Assembly (NCBI RefSeq): GCF_000285515.1
Contig: NZ_HE610962.1
Span: forward strand, 137,030 to 201,029
DNA from: Paenibacillus senegalensis JC66
GTDB lineage: Bacteria; Bacillota; Bacilli; Paenibacillales; NBRC-103111
DNA length: 64,000 nt
Direction: 5' to 3'
The notes beneath the pieces are model-generated. The model was not told the DNA's origin. It made no database searches and saw only the letters and a program-made list of their open reading frames with translations. The position numbers and the translations under genes were made by a program. Shown here one piece after another: positions 8,528 to 16,799 of the stretch. How positions within the stretch are numbered: position 1 is the stretch's first letter; every line of letters begins with the position of its first letter.

Positions 8528-8994
8528 ATACTCACTCCTTTTAACGCAGCTTCATTTCCAGACGGCAGCAGCAAAACAATAGGAACATTTTCGTGCCTGC
8601 CTCAACCGCTATAGTTTATAATAGCATACCAGATCAAAGATAGCTGACCATTCTATGTCCTTGCCTTTTAGCCCGATTAACGATTGGGCGGAAACCGTGA
8701 TGGTCATCTTGGTTAGCATGGGTCGATTCAAAACTTCTTGCAACTACTCCCTATAAAATGGAAAATCCTTTATAATAGAATATATCCTTGTCCTTCGGGC
8801 TTAAATCCTAAATTTTTAGGCTGAACATGATGAGCGCAGGCTGCCGAAGACTCTTTCTTCCCGATGACTTCTCAATTTTTGAGCATTCTATCGGGTCTTC
8901 CCTCAGGCTAACTCGCTGTAAAACGAAACGAATCCGCTTACAAATTCATTAGTCACTGAACTGGATAGACTATCTAAATGGAGGAGGCTAAGCT
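8528..8994. other. Divergent intergenic region with a possible structured 5' leader
   Basis: No coding frame. A TATAAT box lies at 8771-8776 on the plus strand, without a clear -35. Downstream, CTTCGG (8793-8798) can pair with CCGAAG (8844-8849), enclosing the hairpin CCTAAA/TTTAGG (8807-8820). A second hairpin pairs CCCGAT (8860-8865) with ATCGGG (8890-8895) and has an inner CTCAA/TTGAG stem (8871-8883). No T run follows. It looks like an RNA leader for the gene at 8995, but it matches no riboswitch class I know. Confidence 0.4.
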
Positions 8995-9792
8995 GTGAGT
9001 AACCCCCTGCAATGGAAAGTAGGCATGTCTTATCACCCAAACCAAGAAGCGAGCTTGAAGGATGTCAAAGAAGCCGGACTGGACTGTATTGAGCTTGTCA
9101 TTCATGGAAAGGACTGGCACCGGGAATTCGAGCATTGGTCTGCATATTTTACACAGCTGGTCCAAGAGGCGGCAGAGCTCGGGCTGGAGATCTGGTCCAT
9201 CCATCTGCCATACGGGGACGACTGGGATGTATCATCTCTCGATTCAACCAAACGAGAGCAGGCATTATCCACTCTCTCTTCCTTGCTCCAACTGATTGAC
9301 AGCTGGAAGGTTGGCAGAGCGATTCTGCACCCCAGCTACGAGCCGGTCCCTCCGGAAGATCGTACCGACCGCCTGACGCTGTGCCAGGAAGGACTGCATG
9401 CTCTTATTCAGCGCAACCGCAACGTTAAGGTCCGCCTTGCTGTCGAATGCTTGCCGCGCACTTGTCTTGGAAATACAAGCGATGAAATCCTTTATCTGGT
9501 TGAGCCTACCCCTGAGCTGATCGTTTGCTGTGACGTGAATCATCTGCTGCAGGAAACTCAGACCCTATTTATACAGAAAACAGGCGCAAGAATAGGAACC
9601 GTACATATGTCCGATTATGATGGCAAGGATGAGAGGCACTGGCTGCCTGGCGAAGGAATTATTGACTGGGACCAGGTGCTGGATTCCCTGGCCGGACAAG
9701 GCTATGACGGCCCATTCCTCTTTGAAGTGCGCAATCCCGATCCGCGTGAACTTGTGCAATGCTGGAAACGCCTGCTTTCGTCGCGTTCTTAA
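8995..9792 (+). CDS. Sugar phosphate isomerase/epimerase family protein (TIM barrel)
   Basis: A 265-residue xylose-isomerase-like TIM barrel (AP endonuclease 2 superfamily). Typical strands are visible: GLDCIELVIHG, EIWSIHLPYGDDW, GRAILHPSYEP, VRLAVECLPRTC, LIVCCDVNHLL, IGTVHMSDYDGKDERHWLPG and GPFLFEVRN, carrying the acidic and histidine residues that bind a divalent metal. The start is a GTG seven bases after GGAGGAGG. It is monocistronic. Such proteins interconvert keto and aldo sugars, inositols or hydroxypyruvate; the actual substrate is unknown. Confidence 0.82.
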   Translation: MSNPLQWKVGMSYHPNQEASLKDVKEAGLDCIELVIHGKDWHREFEHWSAYFTQLVQEAAELGLEIWSIHLPYGDDWDVSSLDSTKREQALSTLSSLLQLIDSWKVGRAILHPSYEPVPPEDRTDRLTLCQEGLHALIQRNRNVKVRLAVECLPRTCLGNTSDEILYLVEPTPELIVCCDVNHLLQETQTLFIQKTGARIGTVHMSDYDGKDERHWLPGEGIIDWDQVLDSLAGQGYDGPFLFEVRNPDPRELVQCWKRLLSSRS

Positions 9793-9988
9793 GCTTCATT
9801 TTGTTGGTAAAAGATATCTGGCTTGCTAGTTAAGCCCGGCCATCACCTAGCACAATAAGCCAACGGACCGCAGCCCTTGCTTTCATCCTATCCGGACAAG
9901 GGGTACGGTCCTGGCATTTCCACCGGTTGCATGCTGCCTGGCCGCCATCATGCGGCAACGCTGGTTCCCGTTCCCCTTTCAAAGAAGC

Positions 9989-10864
9989 TTAGCCAAAGCG
10001 CTTGCGGTACCCGCATTTGCGGCAAAGCTCCTCTACCACCTCTCTGCGGGAAAACCCGTTATATAAATTCATCGCTCGCTCCCCTTCGATTATTTCCGCG
10101 AACGGCTTTTCATGAATATTGCCCAGGTTGATAACCCCTTCCCCATCCAGACAGCAGGGGATAACTGTACCATCGACCAGGACTCCGGCCTGAGTGCGCA
10201 ATCCATGGCAGAACCCTTTGCTTAAATCTTCCTCTTCCTTAAGATCCGGCCATTTGAATTCATGCTCCTGGTGCAAATAGATCCGCTCTGCCAGCTTCAA
10301 GCCCTGACCGCGCACAAACCGCGACTGGATTTGGTAATCCAAATCGAACGCCCTTTCAATCATGCCGAGAATTTCCCGGTTGCGGTCTATTTGCTCATTC
10401 GTTGCATTATCTTCGCTTAAGTTCCACAGTCTGAGGGAGATAATCATGTCCGTCTTGGCCGTTGCTTCTTTGGCAAAATTGAGTACTGTTGAGACGTACG
10501 CTTCCTTATCCTTGGACCCGGGATGGCCGTCAAAGCTGTGCAGGGAAAAATTCATCTGCCGGATTGCGGGCTTACCGAGCAGCTTGTCCTTCACTTTCGG
10601 CAGCAGCGTCCCGTTGCTCGTAATGTTGACCTTGAAGCCTTTCTCATAGCTGATATCCAGCAGCTGATCCAGCTTAGGATGCAGCAGCGGCTCGCCTTTT
10701 ACATGGAAATAAATATGCTCCGTATGAGGACGGATGTCCTCCAAAATTTGTGTGAAGGCTTCCACCTTCATAAAGCTTGCTTTTCTTTCGGTTGGCGGGC
10801 AAAAGGTGCACGCCAGGTTGCAGACACTCGTCAGCTCTATATAAAATTTCTTAAATCTTCTCAT
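9989..10864 (-). CDS. Radical SAM/SPASM domain protein
   Basis: A 291-residue radical SAM enzyme. The 4Fe-4S cluster motif CNLACTFC (CxxxCxxC) starts at about residue 15, followed by KGEPLLHP, the GGE-like SAM-binding motif. A C-terminal cysteine set, CHGLRTQAGVLVDGTVIPCC and later CRKCGY, is a SPASM-like auxiliary cluster site. SPASM enzymes often modify ribosomal peptides or act in cofactor maturation, but no precursor peptide gene is visible beside it. It is monocistronic, divergent from the ABC pair at 11153. Function unresolved. Confidence 0.82.
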   Translation of the reverse strand: MRRFKKFYIELTSVCNLACTFCPPTERKASFMKVEAFTQILEDIRPHTEHIYFHVKGEPLLHPKLDQLLDISYEKGFKVNITSNGTLLPKVKDKLLGKPAIRQMNFSLHSFDGHPGSKDKEAYVSTVLNFAKEATAKTDMIISLRLWNLSEDNATNEQIDRNREILGMIERAFDLDYQIQSRFVRGQGLKLAERIYLHQEHEFKWPDLKEEEDLSKGFCHGLRTQAGVLVDGTVIPCCLDGEGVINLGNIHEKPFAEIIEGERAMNLYNGFSRREVVEELCRKCGYRKRFG

Positions 10865-10928
10865 CGTTCATTTCTCCGCCTGTCTTCAGTAATACCGACT
10901 GCTTTCATCTTAGCTTACTTTGCAGAGG

Positions 10929-11002
10929 AAAACCAGCGGCTTTACAGCGCAAAATCATGTGGCTCCCTCTTATGCTTACTGTACAGCGCAAAACCAGCGG
11001 CT
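10929..11002. repeat. Short direct repeats before the ABC operon
   Basis: AAAACCAGCGGCT occurs at 10929-10941 and 10990-11002, and TACAGCGCAAAA at 10943-10954 and 10982-10993. They lie in the divergent region between the radical SAM gene and the ABC ATPase gene. Could be regulatory or a degenerate array. Confidence 0.55.
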
Positions 11003-11152
11003 CCTCAATTAGCTTAGTTTAGCAGCGCAAGTCTGCCTGGCCATCGAAACCACAACGACTTTGCTGCGTAGGTTATAGTTATATATTTTTCGTTAAACGT
11101 CAAACTATCCAGTAGAACGCAGATTCTGGATGTATAATCGGAGGCACGAGTC

Positions 11153-11863
11153 ATGAAGCTGATTCTGGAGAACATCGTAAAAACATTCGATGATAAAAAG
11201 GTGCTTAAAGGCGCCAACTTCACTTTTGAGCAAGGTAAAATCTACGGTTTGCTCGGGCGCAACGGAGCGGGTAAAACGACACTCTTCAACTGTCTCAGCC
11301 GGGAATTGAGCATGGATGAAGGCAGTGTGGAATTGGAAAGAGACGGGCAAAAGACAGCGCTTAAAGATACAGAGGTAGGTTACGTATATTCTCTGCCGAT
11401 TTTGCCGGATTTTTTGACAGGATATGAATTTGTGCAGTTTTATCTCGAGGCCAATCCCGGGAAGCTCCAGCAGGACACCGACATTGACAGCTGGTTTGAC
11501 CGGATGAGGATCAATAGCCAGGATCGGCATAAGCTCATCAAGGGTTACTCCCATGGAATGAAAAACAAGCTGCAGATGCTGCTATTTATGATTGCCAAGC
11601 CCCCGGTCATCCTGCTGGACGAGCCGCTGACTTCGTTCGATGTGATTGTTGCCTTGGAAATGAAAGCGATGCTGCGGGAGATGAAGCAGGATCATATTCT
11701 TATTTTTTCCACCCATATCCTGCAGCTTGCAAGCGATCTGTGTGATGAATTGGTCGTACTGAATAAAGGAGAGCTGGCTCCGGTTCCATCCGAGCTGCTG
11801 CACAGTCCGGAATTCGAGCAGTCTGTAGTCGAGCTCTTAAAGGATGACCCCACCCATGCTTAA
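11153..11863 (+). CDS. ABC transporter ATP-binding protein
   Basis: A 236-residue ATPase subunit. Walker A is GRNGAGKTT (about residues 35-43), the signature loop is the degenerate YSHGMKNK, Walker B is PVILLDEPLTSFD, and the switch histidine is in FSTHIL. The YSxGM-type signature is usual in ATPases partnered with ABC-2-like membrane proteins. The end overlaps the start of the permease gene at 11844, so the two are translationally coupled and form one transporter. Direction is probably export; substrate unknown. Confidence 0.9.
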   Translation: MKLILENIVKTFDDKKVLKGANFTFEQGKIYGLLGRNGAGKTTLFNCLSRELSMDEGSVELERDGQKTALKDTEVGYVYSLPILPDFLTGYEFVQFYLEANPGKLQQDTDIDSWFDRMRINSQDRHKLIKGYSHGMKNKLQMLLFMIAKPPVILLDEPLTSFDVIVALEMKAMLREMKQDHILIFSTHILQLASDLCDELVVLNKGELAPVPSELLHSPEFEQSVVELLKDDPTHA

Positions 11864-13472
11864 CAAATATCGTCTTTTGCTGGCTATCACCGTATCGTCC
11901 TTCCTTAACCTCTTTGTCTACTTTCTCCGCCGCCTGCCGCTCATCGGACGGCGGATTCCGGAATCACTATATTCCCGTATCGGCTTGAAAAGGAAAGCTT
12001 CCCTTCTTGTCATGATACTGGGACTGGTCTGGAATATTGGGAAGCAGCTTGCCTACGTCGGCCTGCTTGTCTATTGGCCTGCCGCTGCAGCAAGCAGTCA
12101 GCAAGCCGGGTCGGAGACATTGCCGCTATTTCTGAGCATTCTGCTTGTGCTAAGCTTTGTCTCCGCACCGTTTTGGAACGCCAGGGTGATGGAAACGAAA
12201 AGAAGCAAATATGTTGCGGTCAAGCTTATAAGAATACCTTCAACTATCTATATGAAAACGACCCTGAGCGAGCGGTATGTTTTATTCTTCCTATCATTTC
12301 TAATTGCCTTTATGGTCTTTATCCCGATGGCAGGAGGAACACTGCTCGATGGATTATTCGCCGCGCTTGCCCTGACCGCATGGAGAGGGTTTGCCGAATA
12401 TATGCACTTACTGCTGTTTGAACGCACCGGTGTTATCCTCATTAAAAATAACGTACTTGTCTGGCTGGTGCTTATAATCGGAACAGCCTTGGCCTATGCC
12501 CCGCTGCTGCTGGGATGGAAGCTCACTTACGGCAGTATCCTGCTGCAGGTTCCCTTCGTTCTTGTTACAGCGGCTCTCGGTGCATGGTCGGCCATGAAGC
12601 TTGCCCGCTACCCGAGGTATGCGGAGGCGGTCGATGCCACAGTAAAACGGGATGATCCGCTGCTCCATCTCGGTCAGATGATTACGGACGCCAAGAAAGC
12701 CGATGTGTCAACGAAAGCCAAGGATTACGCGGCCCTTGAGAGTGAATCGTCACCCGGAGCGCCTGGCGGCACAGCTTTGCGAAGGAAAGGCTATGCGCGG
12801 CTGGATGCGCTGTTTTTCAGGCGGCACCGCCGGCTTGTCCGCAAGCCTCTTCTTCAGCGGCTCGCCATTATTGGCGGAGTAGGTGCAGCGGCCTGCGCCG
12901 TGCTGGCTGTAAAAGGGCCGCCCTCCGGCTTAACGCTCAGCAGTCTCGTTCCCTTTCTCCCATTCGCGCTCTATACACTGGCGCTTGGAGAGAAGTTTTG
13001 CAGGGTGCTGTTCTATAATTGCGACCGGCCTTTAATGCGCTACAGCTTTTACCGCCAAGGAGCACAACAGCATTTCTTTATTCGCCTGCTTCGTCTCAGC
13101 GGCATGAACCTGCTTGTCGGAGCCGCGCTTGCTGCTGTTCTGACTGTTATAGCAGCCGTTGCCGGATGGCCGCTCGGTTCGGCGCAGCTGCTTCCGCTGT
13201 GGCTGATCAGTTTATCGCTGGCGCTGCTGTTCTCGGTTCACCATTTGCTGCTTTACTATTTGCTCCAGCCCTACACAGACGAAATGGACGCCAAGAACCC
13301 GCTATTCAATATCCTGCATCTTGCCTTAGGCTCACTAAGCTGGTTAACCTTATTTTTCCGCCCGCTGCCAGAATTAATCGCCGGTGTCTCGCTTATCCTT
13401 GCAGCGCTTTATCTAGCCGCTGCCGCTGTACTCATTCCTCGTTACAGCGCCCATACCTTCAAACATAAATAA
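11844..13472 (+). CDS. Multi-spanning ABC transporter permease
   Basis: A 542-residue membrane protein with about ten hydrophobic segments split by a charged middle loop (around residues 260-335, with KRDDPLLHL and RRKGYARLDALFFRRHRRLVRK). It overlaps the ATPase gene by 20 bases and is its obvious partner. An alternative ATG at 11856 is also possible; neither has a well-placed ribosome-binding site, which fits coupling to the upstream gene. The protein resembles large permeases such as EcsB only in overall layout. Substrate unknown. Confidence 0.75.
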   Translation: MTPPMLNKYRLLLAITVSSFLNLFVYFLRRLPLIGRRIPESLYSRIGLKRKASLLVMILGLVWNIGKQLAYVGLLVYWPAAAASSQQAGSETLPLFLSILLVLSFVSAPFWNARVMETKRSKYVAVKLIRIPSTIYMKTTLSERYVLFFLSFLIAFMVFIPMAGGTLLDGLFAALALTAWRGFAEYMHLLLFERTGVILIKNNVLVWLVLIIGTALAYAPLLLGWKLTYGSILLQVPFVLVTAALGAWSAMKLARYPRYAEAVDATVKRDDPLLHLGQMITDAKKADVSTKAKDYAALESESSPGAPGGTALRRKGYARLDALFFRRHRRLVRKPLLQRLAIIGGVGAAACAVLAVKGPPSGLTLSSLVPFLPFALYTLALGEKFCRVLFYNCDRPLMRYSFYRQGAQQHFFIRLLRLSGMNLLVGAALAAVLTVIAAVAGWPLGSAQLLPLWLISLSLALLFSVHHLLLYYLLQPYTDEMDAKNPLFNILHLALGSLSWLTLFFRPLPELIAGVSLILAALYLAAAAVLIPRYSAHTFKHK

Positions 13473-13559
13473 GGGACTGTCCGAAAAGCGGCCGTTCAGC
13501 CCGTTAACTAAAATCGCGCATAAGCAGGAAAAAGAAAACCCTAAACAGCGGACCCGAGG

Positions 13560-14180
13560 CCACTGGCCCCGAGGTGAATTGTATGCGAAATTGTTTGCGA
13601 AAGTGTATGCAAAAGCAAAAGTGTATGCAAAAATATGCATAGGCAAAAGTGTATGCGAAATTGTTTGCGAAAACCGTCATGCCATTGAATTCTCAGGCAC
13701 AACTCCAGCATGAAATATCCAGGGTTAGCGGGCTTGCTGCCTGCATTTGTACGAAATGTCGTACAAATGCAGGGGGCTGAAGGGCGATTACCGGAGATTT
13801 GTATGAAACGTCGTACAAATACAGGGGATTGAGGGCAATTACCCAAGATTTGTATGACAAATCGTACAAATGCAGGGGATTGAAGGGTAATTACCCGAGA
13901 TTTGTATGACAAATCGTACAAACGAATGCAAGGCTTTAAGCTATTAAGGAGCTCCAGCCAGTGTTTCAGACGAAATGTCGTACAAGCTCCATATCATGTG
14001 ATTAAGGTACGATTACCCGAGAATGCTCATCATGCGGGGAGTTTTATTTTCACAGAAAAACCGCATACAATCGCCACTGCAGCGGGCCCGAGGCGAATTG
14101 CATGCGAAAAACCGCATACAATCGCCACTGCAGCGGGTCCCGAGGCAAATTGTATGCGGAAAACCGTATGCATTTCGTCT
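13560..14180 (+). repeat. Composite 52-bp-periodic palindromic element, copy A
   Basis: A ~620-bp noncoding element between two convergent genes. In order it holds: GTATGCGAAA-type short repeats (13578-13675); a 31-bp block (13676-13706) found exactly, inverted, at 38156-38186; four palindromes TTTGTA-N10-TACAAA at 13746, 13798, 13849 and 13901 (spacing 52, 51, 52 bp); a ~45-bp block around 13931-13976 shared with 37817-37862; and a second sub-repeat containing CCGCATAC at 14061 and 14112, then CCGTATGC at 14164 (spacing 51, 52 bp). The same order occurs in reverse orientation near 37.6-38.2 kb. A period of 52 is not a multiple of three, so it is not coding. Confidence 0.9.
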
Positions 14181-14256
14181 TAGCCTTCACACGTGGTGGA
14201 ATTATTTTGTACTATGCGGCTTGATACATCATACGCTCTTGCCATTATCAGGTTTG

Positions 14257-14985
14257 TTAATGAGCATCCACCCATTGCGGAAGCACCTCGGCTACGCTGT
14301 CGTTAAGCACATATCGCGCTACCGAATCAAAAGGAGTCTCACTGCGGTTAATCAGCACCAGGCAATCTCCCTGGTAGTAACGGATTAAGCCCGCCGCCGG
14401 ATGAACGGTAAGTGATGTTCCGGCCACGATTAACACCTCCGCTTGGGCGATGTAATCGATGGCTGATTCGAGCAAAGGAAGGTGGAGACTTTCCTCATAA
14501 AGAACCACGTCAGGCTTAACCATACCTCCGCAGGACAGACAGCGGGGCACAATCTCTACCGATTTCAGCACATGCGAAAGTGAGTAAAAGCTCCCGCAAT
14601 CCATACAATAATTGCGCTCGACCGAACCATGAAGCTCCAGTACCTTTTGGCTGCCTGCCCGCTGATGCAGTCCATCAATGTTTTGTGTGATCACAGCCTG
14701 CAGCTTTCCGAGCTTCTCCAACTGGGCTAGCGCAGTATGAGCAGGATTAGGCTGGGCATCGGGATAAAGCATATATTTGCGGTAAAAGACGAAAAAATCC
14801 TCCGGATAACGATCGAAGAAGGAGCGGCTCAAAATCTGCTCAGGTGGATAGGTCGTACCGTCCGCCCGATTGTACAAGCCTTGCGCCGAGCGAAAGTCCG
14901 GGATACCACTCTCGGTTGATGTCCCCGCCCCGCCGAAAAACACAATATTCCGGCTTTTCTTGATTACTTTTTTTATTGCTTCCAT
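14257..14985 (-). CDS. cobB: Sirtuin-type NAD-dependent protein deacylase
   Basis: Removes acyl groups from lysines using NAD. The 242-residue protein has every sirtuin hallmark: GGAGTSTESGIPDFRS for NAD binding (about residues 19-34), TQNIDGLHQRAGS, the catalytic histidine in LELHGSVE, the zinc ligands CMDCGSF and CLSCGG, and VAGTSLTVHPAAG. This is the compact bacterial class (CobB/SrtN). It is monocistronic and convergent with the ABC permease gene, with repeat element A between them. Family firm; the symbol is by homology. Confidence 0.93.
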   Translation of the reverse strand: MEAIKKVIKKSRNIVFFGGAGTSTESGIPDFRSAQGLYNRADGTTYPPEQILSRSFFDRYPEDFFVFYRKYMLYPDAQPNPAHTALAQLEKLGKLQAVITQNIDGLHQRAGSQKVLELHGSVERNYCMDCGSFYSLSHVLKSVEIVPRCLSCGGMVKPDVVLYEESLHLPLLESAIDYIAQAEVLIVAGTSLTVHPAAGLIRYYQGDCLVLINRSETPFDSVARYVLNDSVAEVLPQWVDAH

Positions 14986-15151
14986 AAGAATACAAAAATT
15001 CCTTTCCCACTGTCCTTACTTGCTCGGTTGAGCAGCATTCTAATTCCCTGATGTCATTGCCTGTACACGGTCCAATACGTCTAGCATGTTACGTACCACA
15101 AGATGATAATCGGTTTGTCCCGTATGTCTTTTCCATACCAATTATTTGCAA

Positions 15152-15296
15152 TGCCCCGCATTGTCTACTACATATCAACTGTTTGTTTACTCTGCCTGCA
15201 TCATTTACTCCATACTAACTGTCCACTACGCCCCGCACCGTCTACTCCATATCAACTGTTCACTCTGCCCCGCATCGTTCATTCCATATACACCGT
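15152..15296. repeat. Degenerate 37-41 bp tandem repeat, four units
   Basis: Units start near 15152, 15193, 15229 and 15266, each with a core like TGCCCCGCATCG and then CTCCATATCAACTGT. The array fills the gap between the Gfo/Idh/MocA stop and the sirtuin start. The units differ from each other at several positions. It is noncoding. Confidence 0.7.
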
Positions 15297-15307
15297 GCGC
15301 CGGCCGA

Positions 15308-16288
15308 TTACACCAAACAGCTGCGTTCCGTCTGCGTTTCGTGGGATAGATAAGCCTGCTCGATAACAGCAATAACACTCCGGGCATAGGCCAAGGAGCT
15401 TTCCGGCTCGATCCCGGACTCGATGTACTGCAGCAAATCACGCAATTGTAAAATAAACGGTTCCTCCACCGGCGGCACCTCAATTTGTTCATAAGCTTCA
15501 CCCCGGCTTATCCATACCCCTTTGCCGACCACCGTGCGAATCGCTCCTCCGGTAAAGAGCATCTCGAATTCATTCTGGTAAGGCACCTTATATCCGGATT
15601 GGGCCAAGGTTACGGGCACCCCCTGCTCATTTTCCATATAAAGCAGTCCGCTTCCCTCTACATCACCGCGATCGCCGAAATGGGTCATAACCGCCCGTAC
15701 CTTGCTTATGCGAGAGCCGCTCAGCCATTGTATCCGGTCTATAGAATGGGAGCCAAGGTTCATCACAAGACCGCCACCGGCTAAGGATTTCTTCAAAAAC
15801 CAGTCCGGACGCTCCGGGGCAAAAAAATATCCATGCCGCTTATCATTAATCATAATAAGCTGACCAAGCTCACCTTCGTCCACAATCGCTTTGACAACAA
15901 GATTTTCCGCCAAATAATGCTGGGTATGGCCGACCAGCACCTTGGTCCTGCTTCGCTCAACCGCGGCAATCATCTCATCACATTCCGCGGCATTGAGCGC
16001 CATCGGTTTTTCCAGCAAGCAATGGCAGCCTTGTTCCACAGCGTAGATGAGCGATTCCTTGTGAAGAAAATGAGGAAGCGTAATAATCACTACATCCGGT
16101 TTTTCCTCGGCAATCATCTCTTTATAGTCTATGTATGCCTTCGCTCCTAACCCTTCGACCAGGCTTGCCGCTCTTTCCAGCTGCAAATCAGCCACGGCCG
16201 CCAGCTCATATTCCTGCAATTTGCCTACTGCCTCCACATGCTTCTTAGCGATCTTTCCTCCCCCTGCAATAGCGACCCGGTATGCCAT
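15308..16288 (-). CDS. Gfo/Idh/MocA family oxidoreductase
   Basis: A 326-residue NAD(P)-dependent sugar dehydrogenase-like protein. The Rossmann motif is AIAGGGKIAKKH (about residues 6-17). It also has HFLHKESLIYAVEQGCHCLLEKPMALN, with the family EKP motif whose lysine is catalytic, and GGGLVMNLGSHSIDRIQWLSG, with the conserved aspartate/histidine region. The CGGGGGA-type ribosome-binding site precedes the ATG. Members oxidise sugars, inositols and related polyols. It stands alone, so its substrate cannot be deduced. Confidence 0.88.
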   Translation of the reverse strand: MAYRVAIAGGGKIAKKHVEAVGKLQEYELAAVADLQLERAASLVEGLGAKAYIDYKEMIAEEKPDVVIITLPHFLHKESLIYAVEQGCHCLLEKPMALNAAECDEMIAAVERSRTKVLVGHTQHYLAENLVVKAIVDEGELGQLIMINDKRHGYFFAPERPDWFLKKSLAGGGLVMNLGSHSIDRIQWLSGSRISKVRAVMTHFGDRGDVEGSGLLYMENEQGVPVTLAQSGYKVPYQNEFEMLFTGGAIRTVVGKGVWISRGEAYEQIEVPPVEEPFILQLRDLLQYIESGIEPESSLAYARSVIAVIEQAYLSHETQTERSCLV

Positions 16289-16799
16289 TTCTGTATCCCC
16301 CGTTTTAAAATGTTATAGTGATAAAGCGCATACATTTCCTGCATGGCATTCAATCCCGAACGGGATCGAACTAAGGCAAAACGCTTGTCAAAAATGAAAA
16401 GCAATTCCCGCCTTTATCGTAAGTCTCCCGCCACCCTCTGTCAATCCTCCTCAGCCATCCCCGAAGCTCTTGTTCCATGTGCCGTTGCTTCAATAAGACT
16501 GCCATTTTGATGAAAATTCAGCTGCCCCTTCCCCGTCCTGTCTATCGGAAGCCCGGGGTCGCCCTTAGCCTCATATTTGCGGTACCCGCACGGGTATCCG
16601 ACTTCCAGCACGAGCTCCCGGCTCCTAGCACGGGCCCCGACTCCCTGCACGGGCACTCCGGCTTCCAGCCTCTAGCCTTTCTGCCCTCAGCTCCGCTGCT
16701 GGTCACCAGTTCTTGACTCTAACCCACCTCCTATCCGCCTGCAAACGACCCACCACCCGCTGCATACTGGCATTCACGATGAATCGAATCTAACAGATT
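16289..16799. other. Gene-free stretch with weak GC-rich repeats
   Basis: I see no supported gene. Positions about 16600-16670 contain loosely repeated elements of 20-24 bp around GCACGGGC and CTTCCAGC. The minus-strand sequence near 16310 (TATAAC) may be the -10 box of the oxidoreductase gene. No terminator is obvious. Confidence 0.4.

Noticed and set aside
9989..10864. Radical SAM protein as a peptide-modifying enzyme of the cassette at 52.8 kb
   Set aside because: The two loci are 42 kb apart, and no precursor-like frame was found next to the radical SAM gene.
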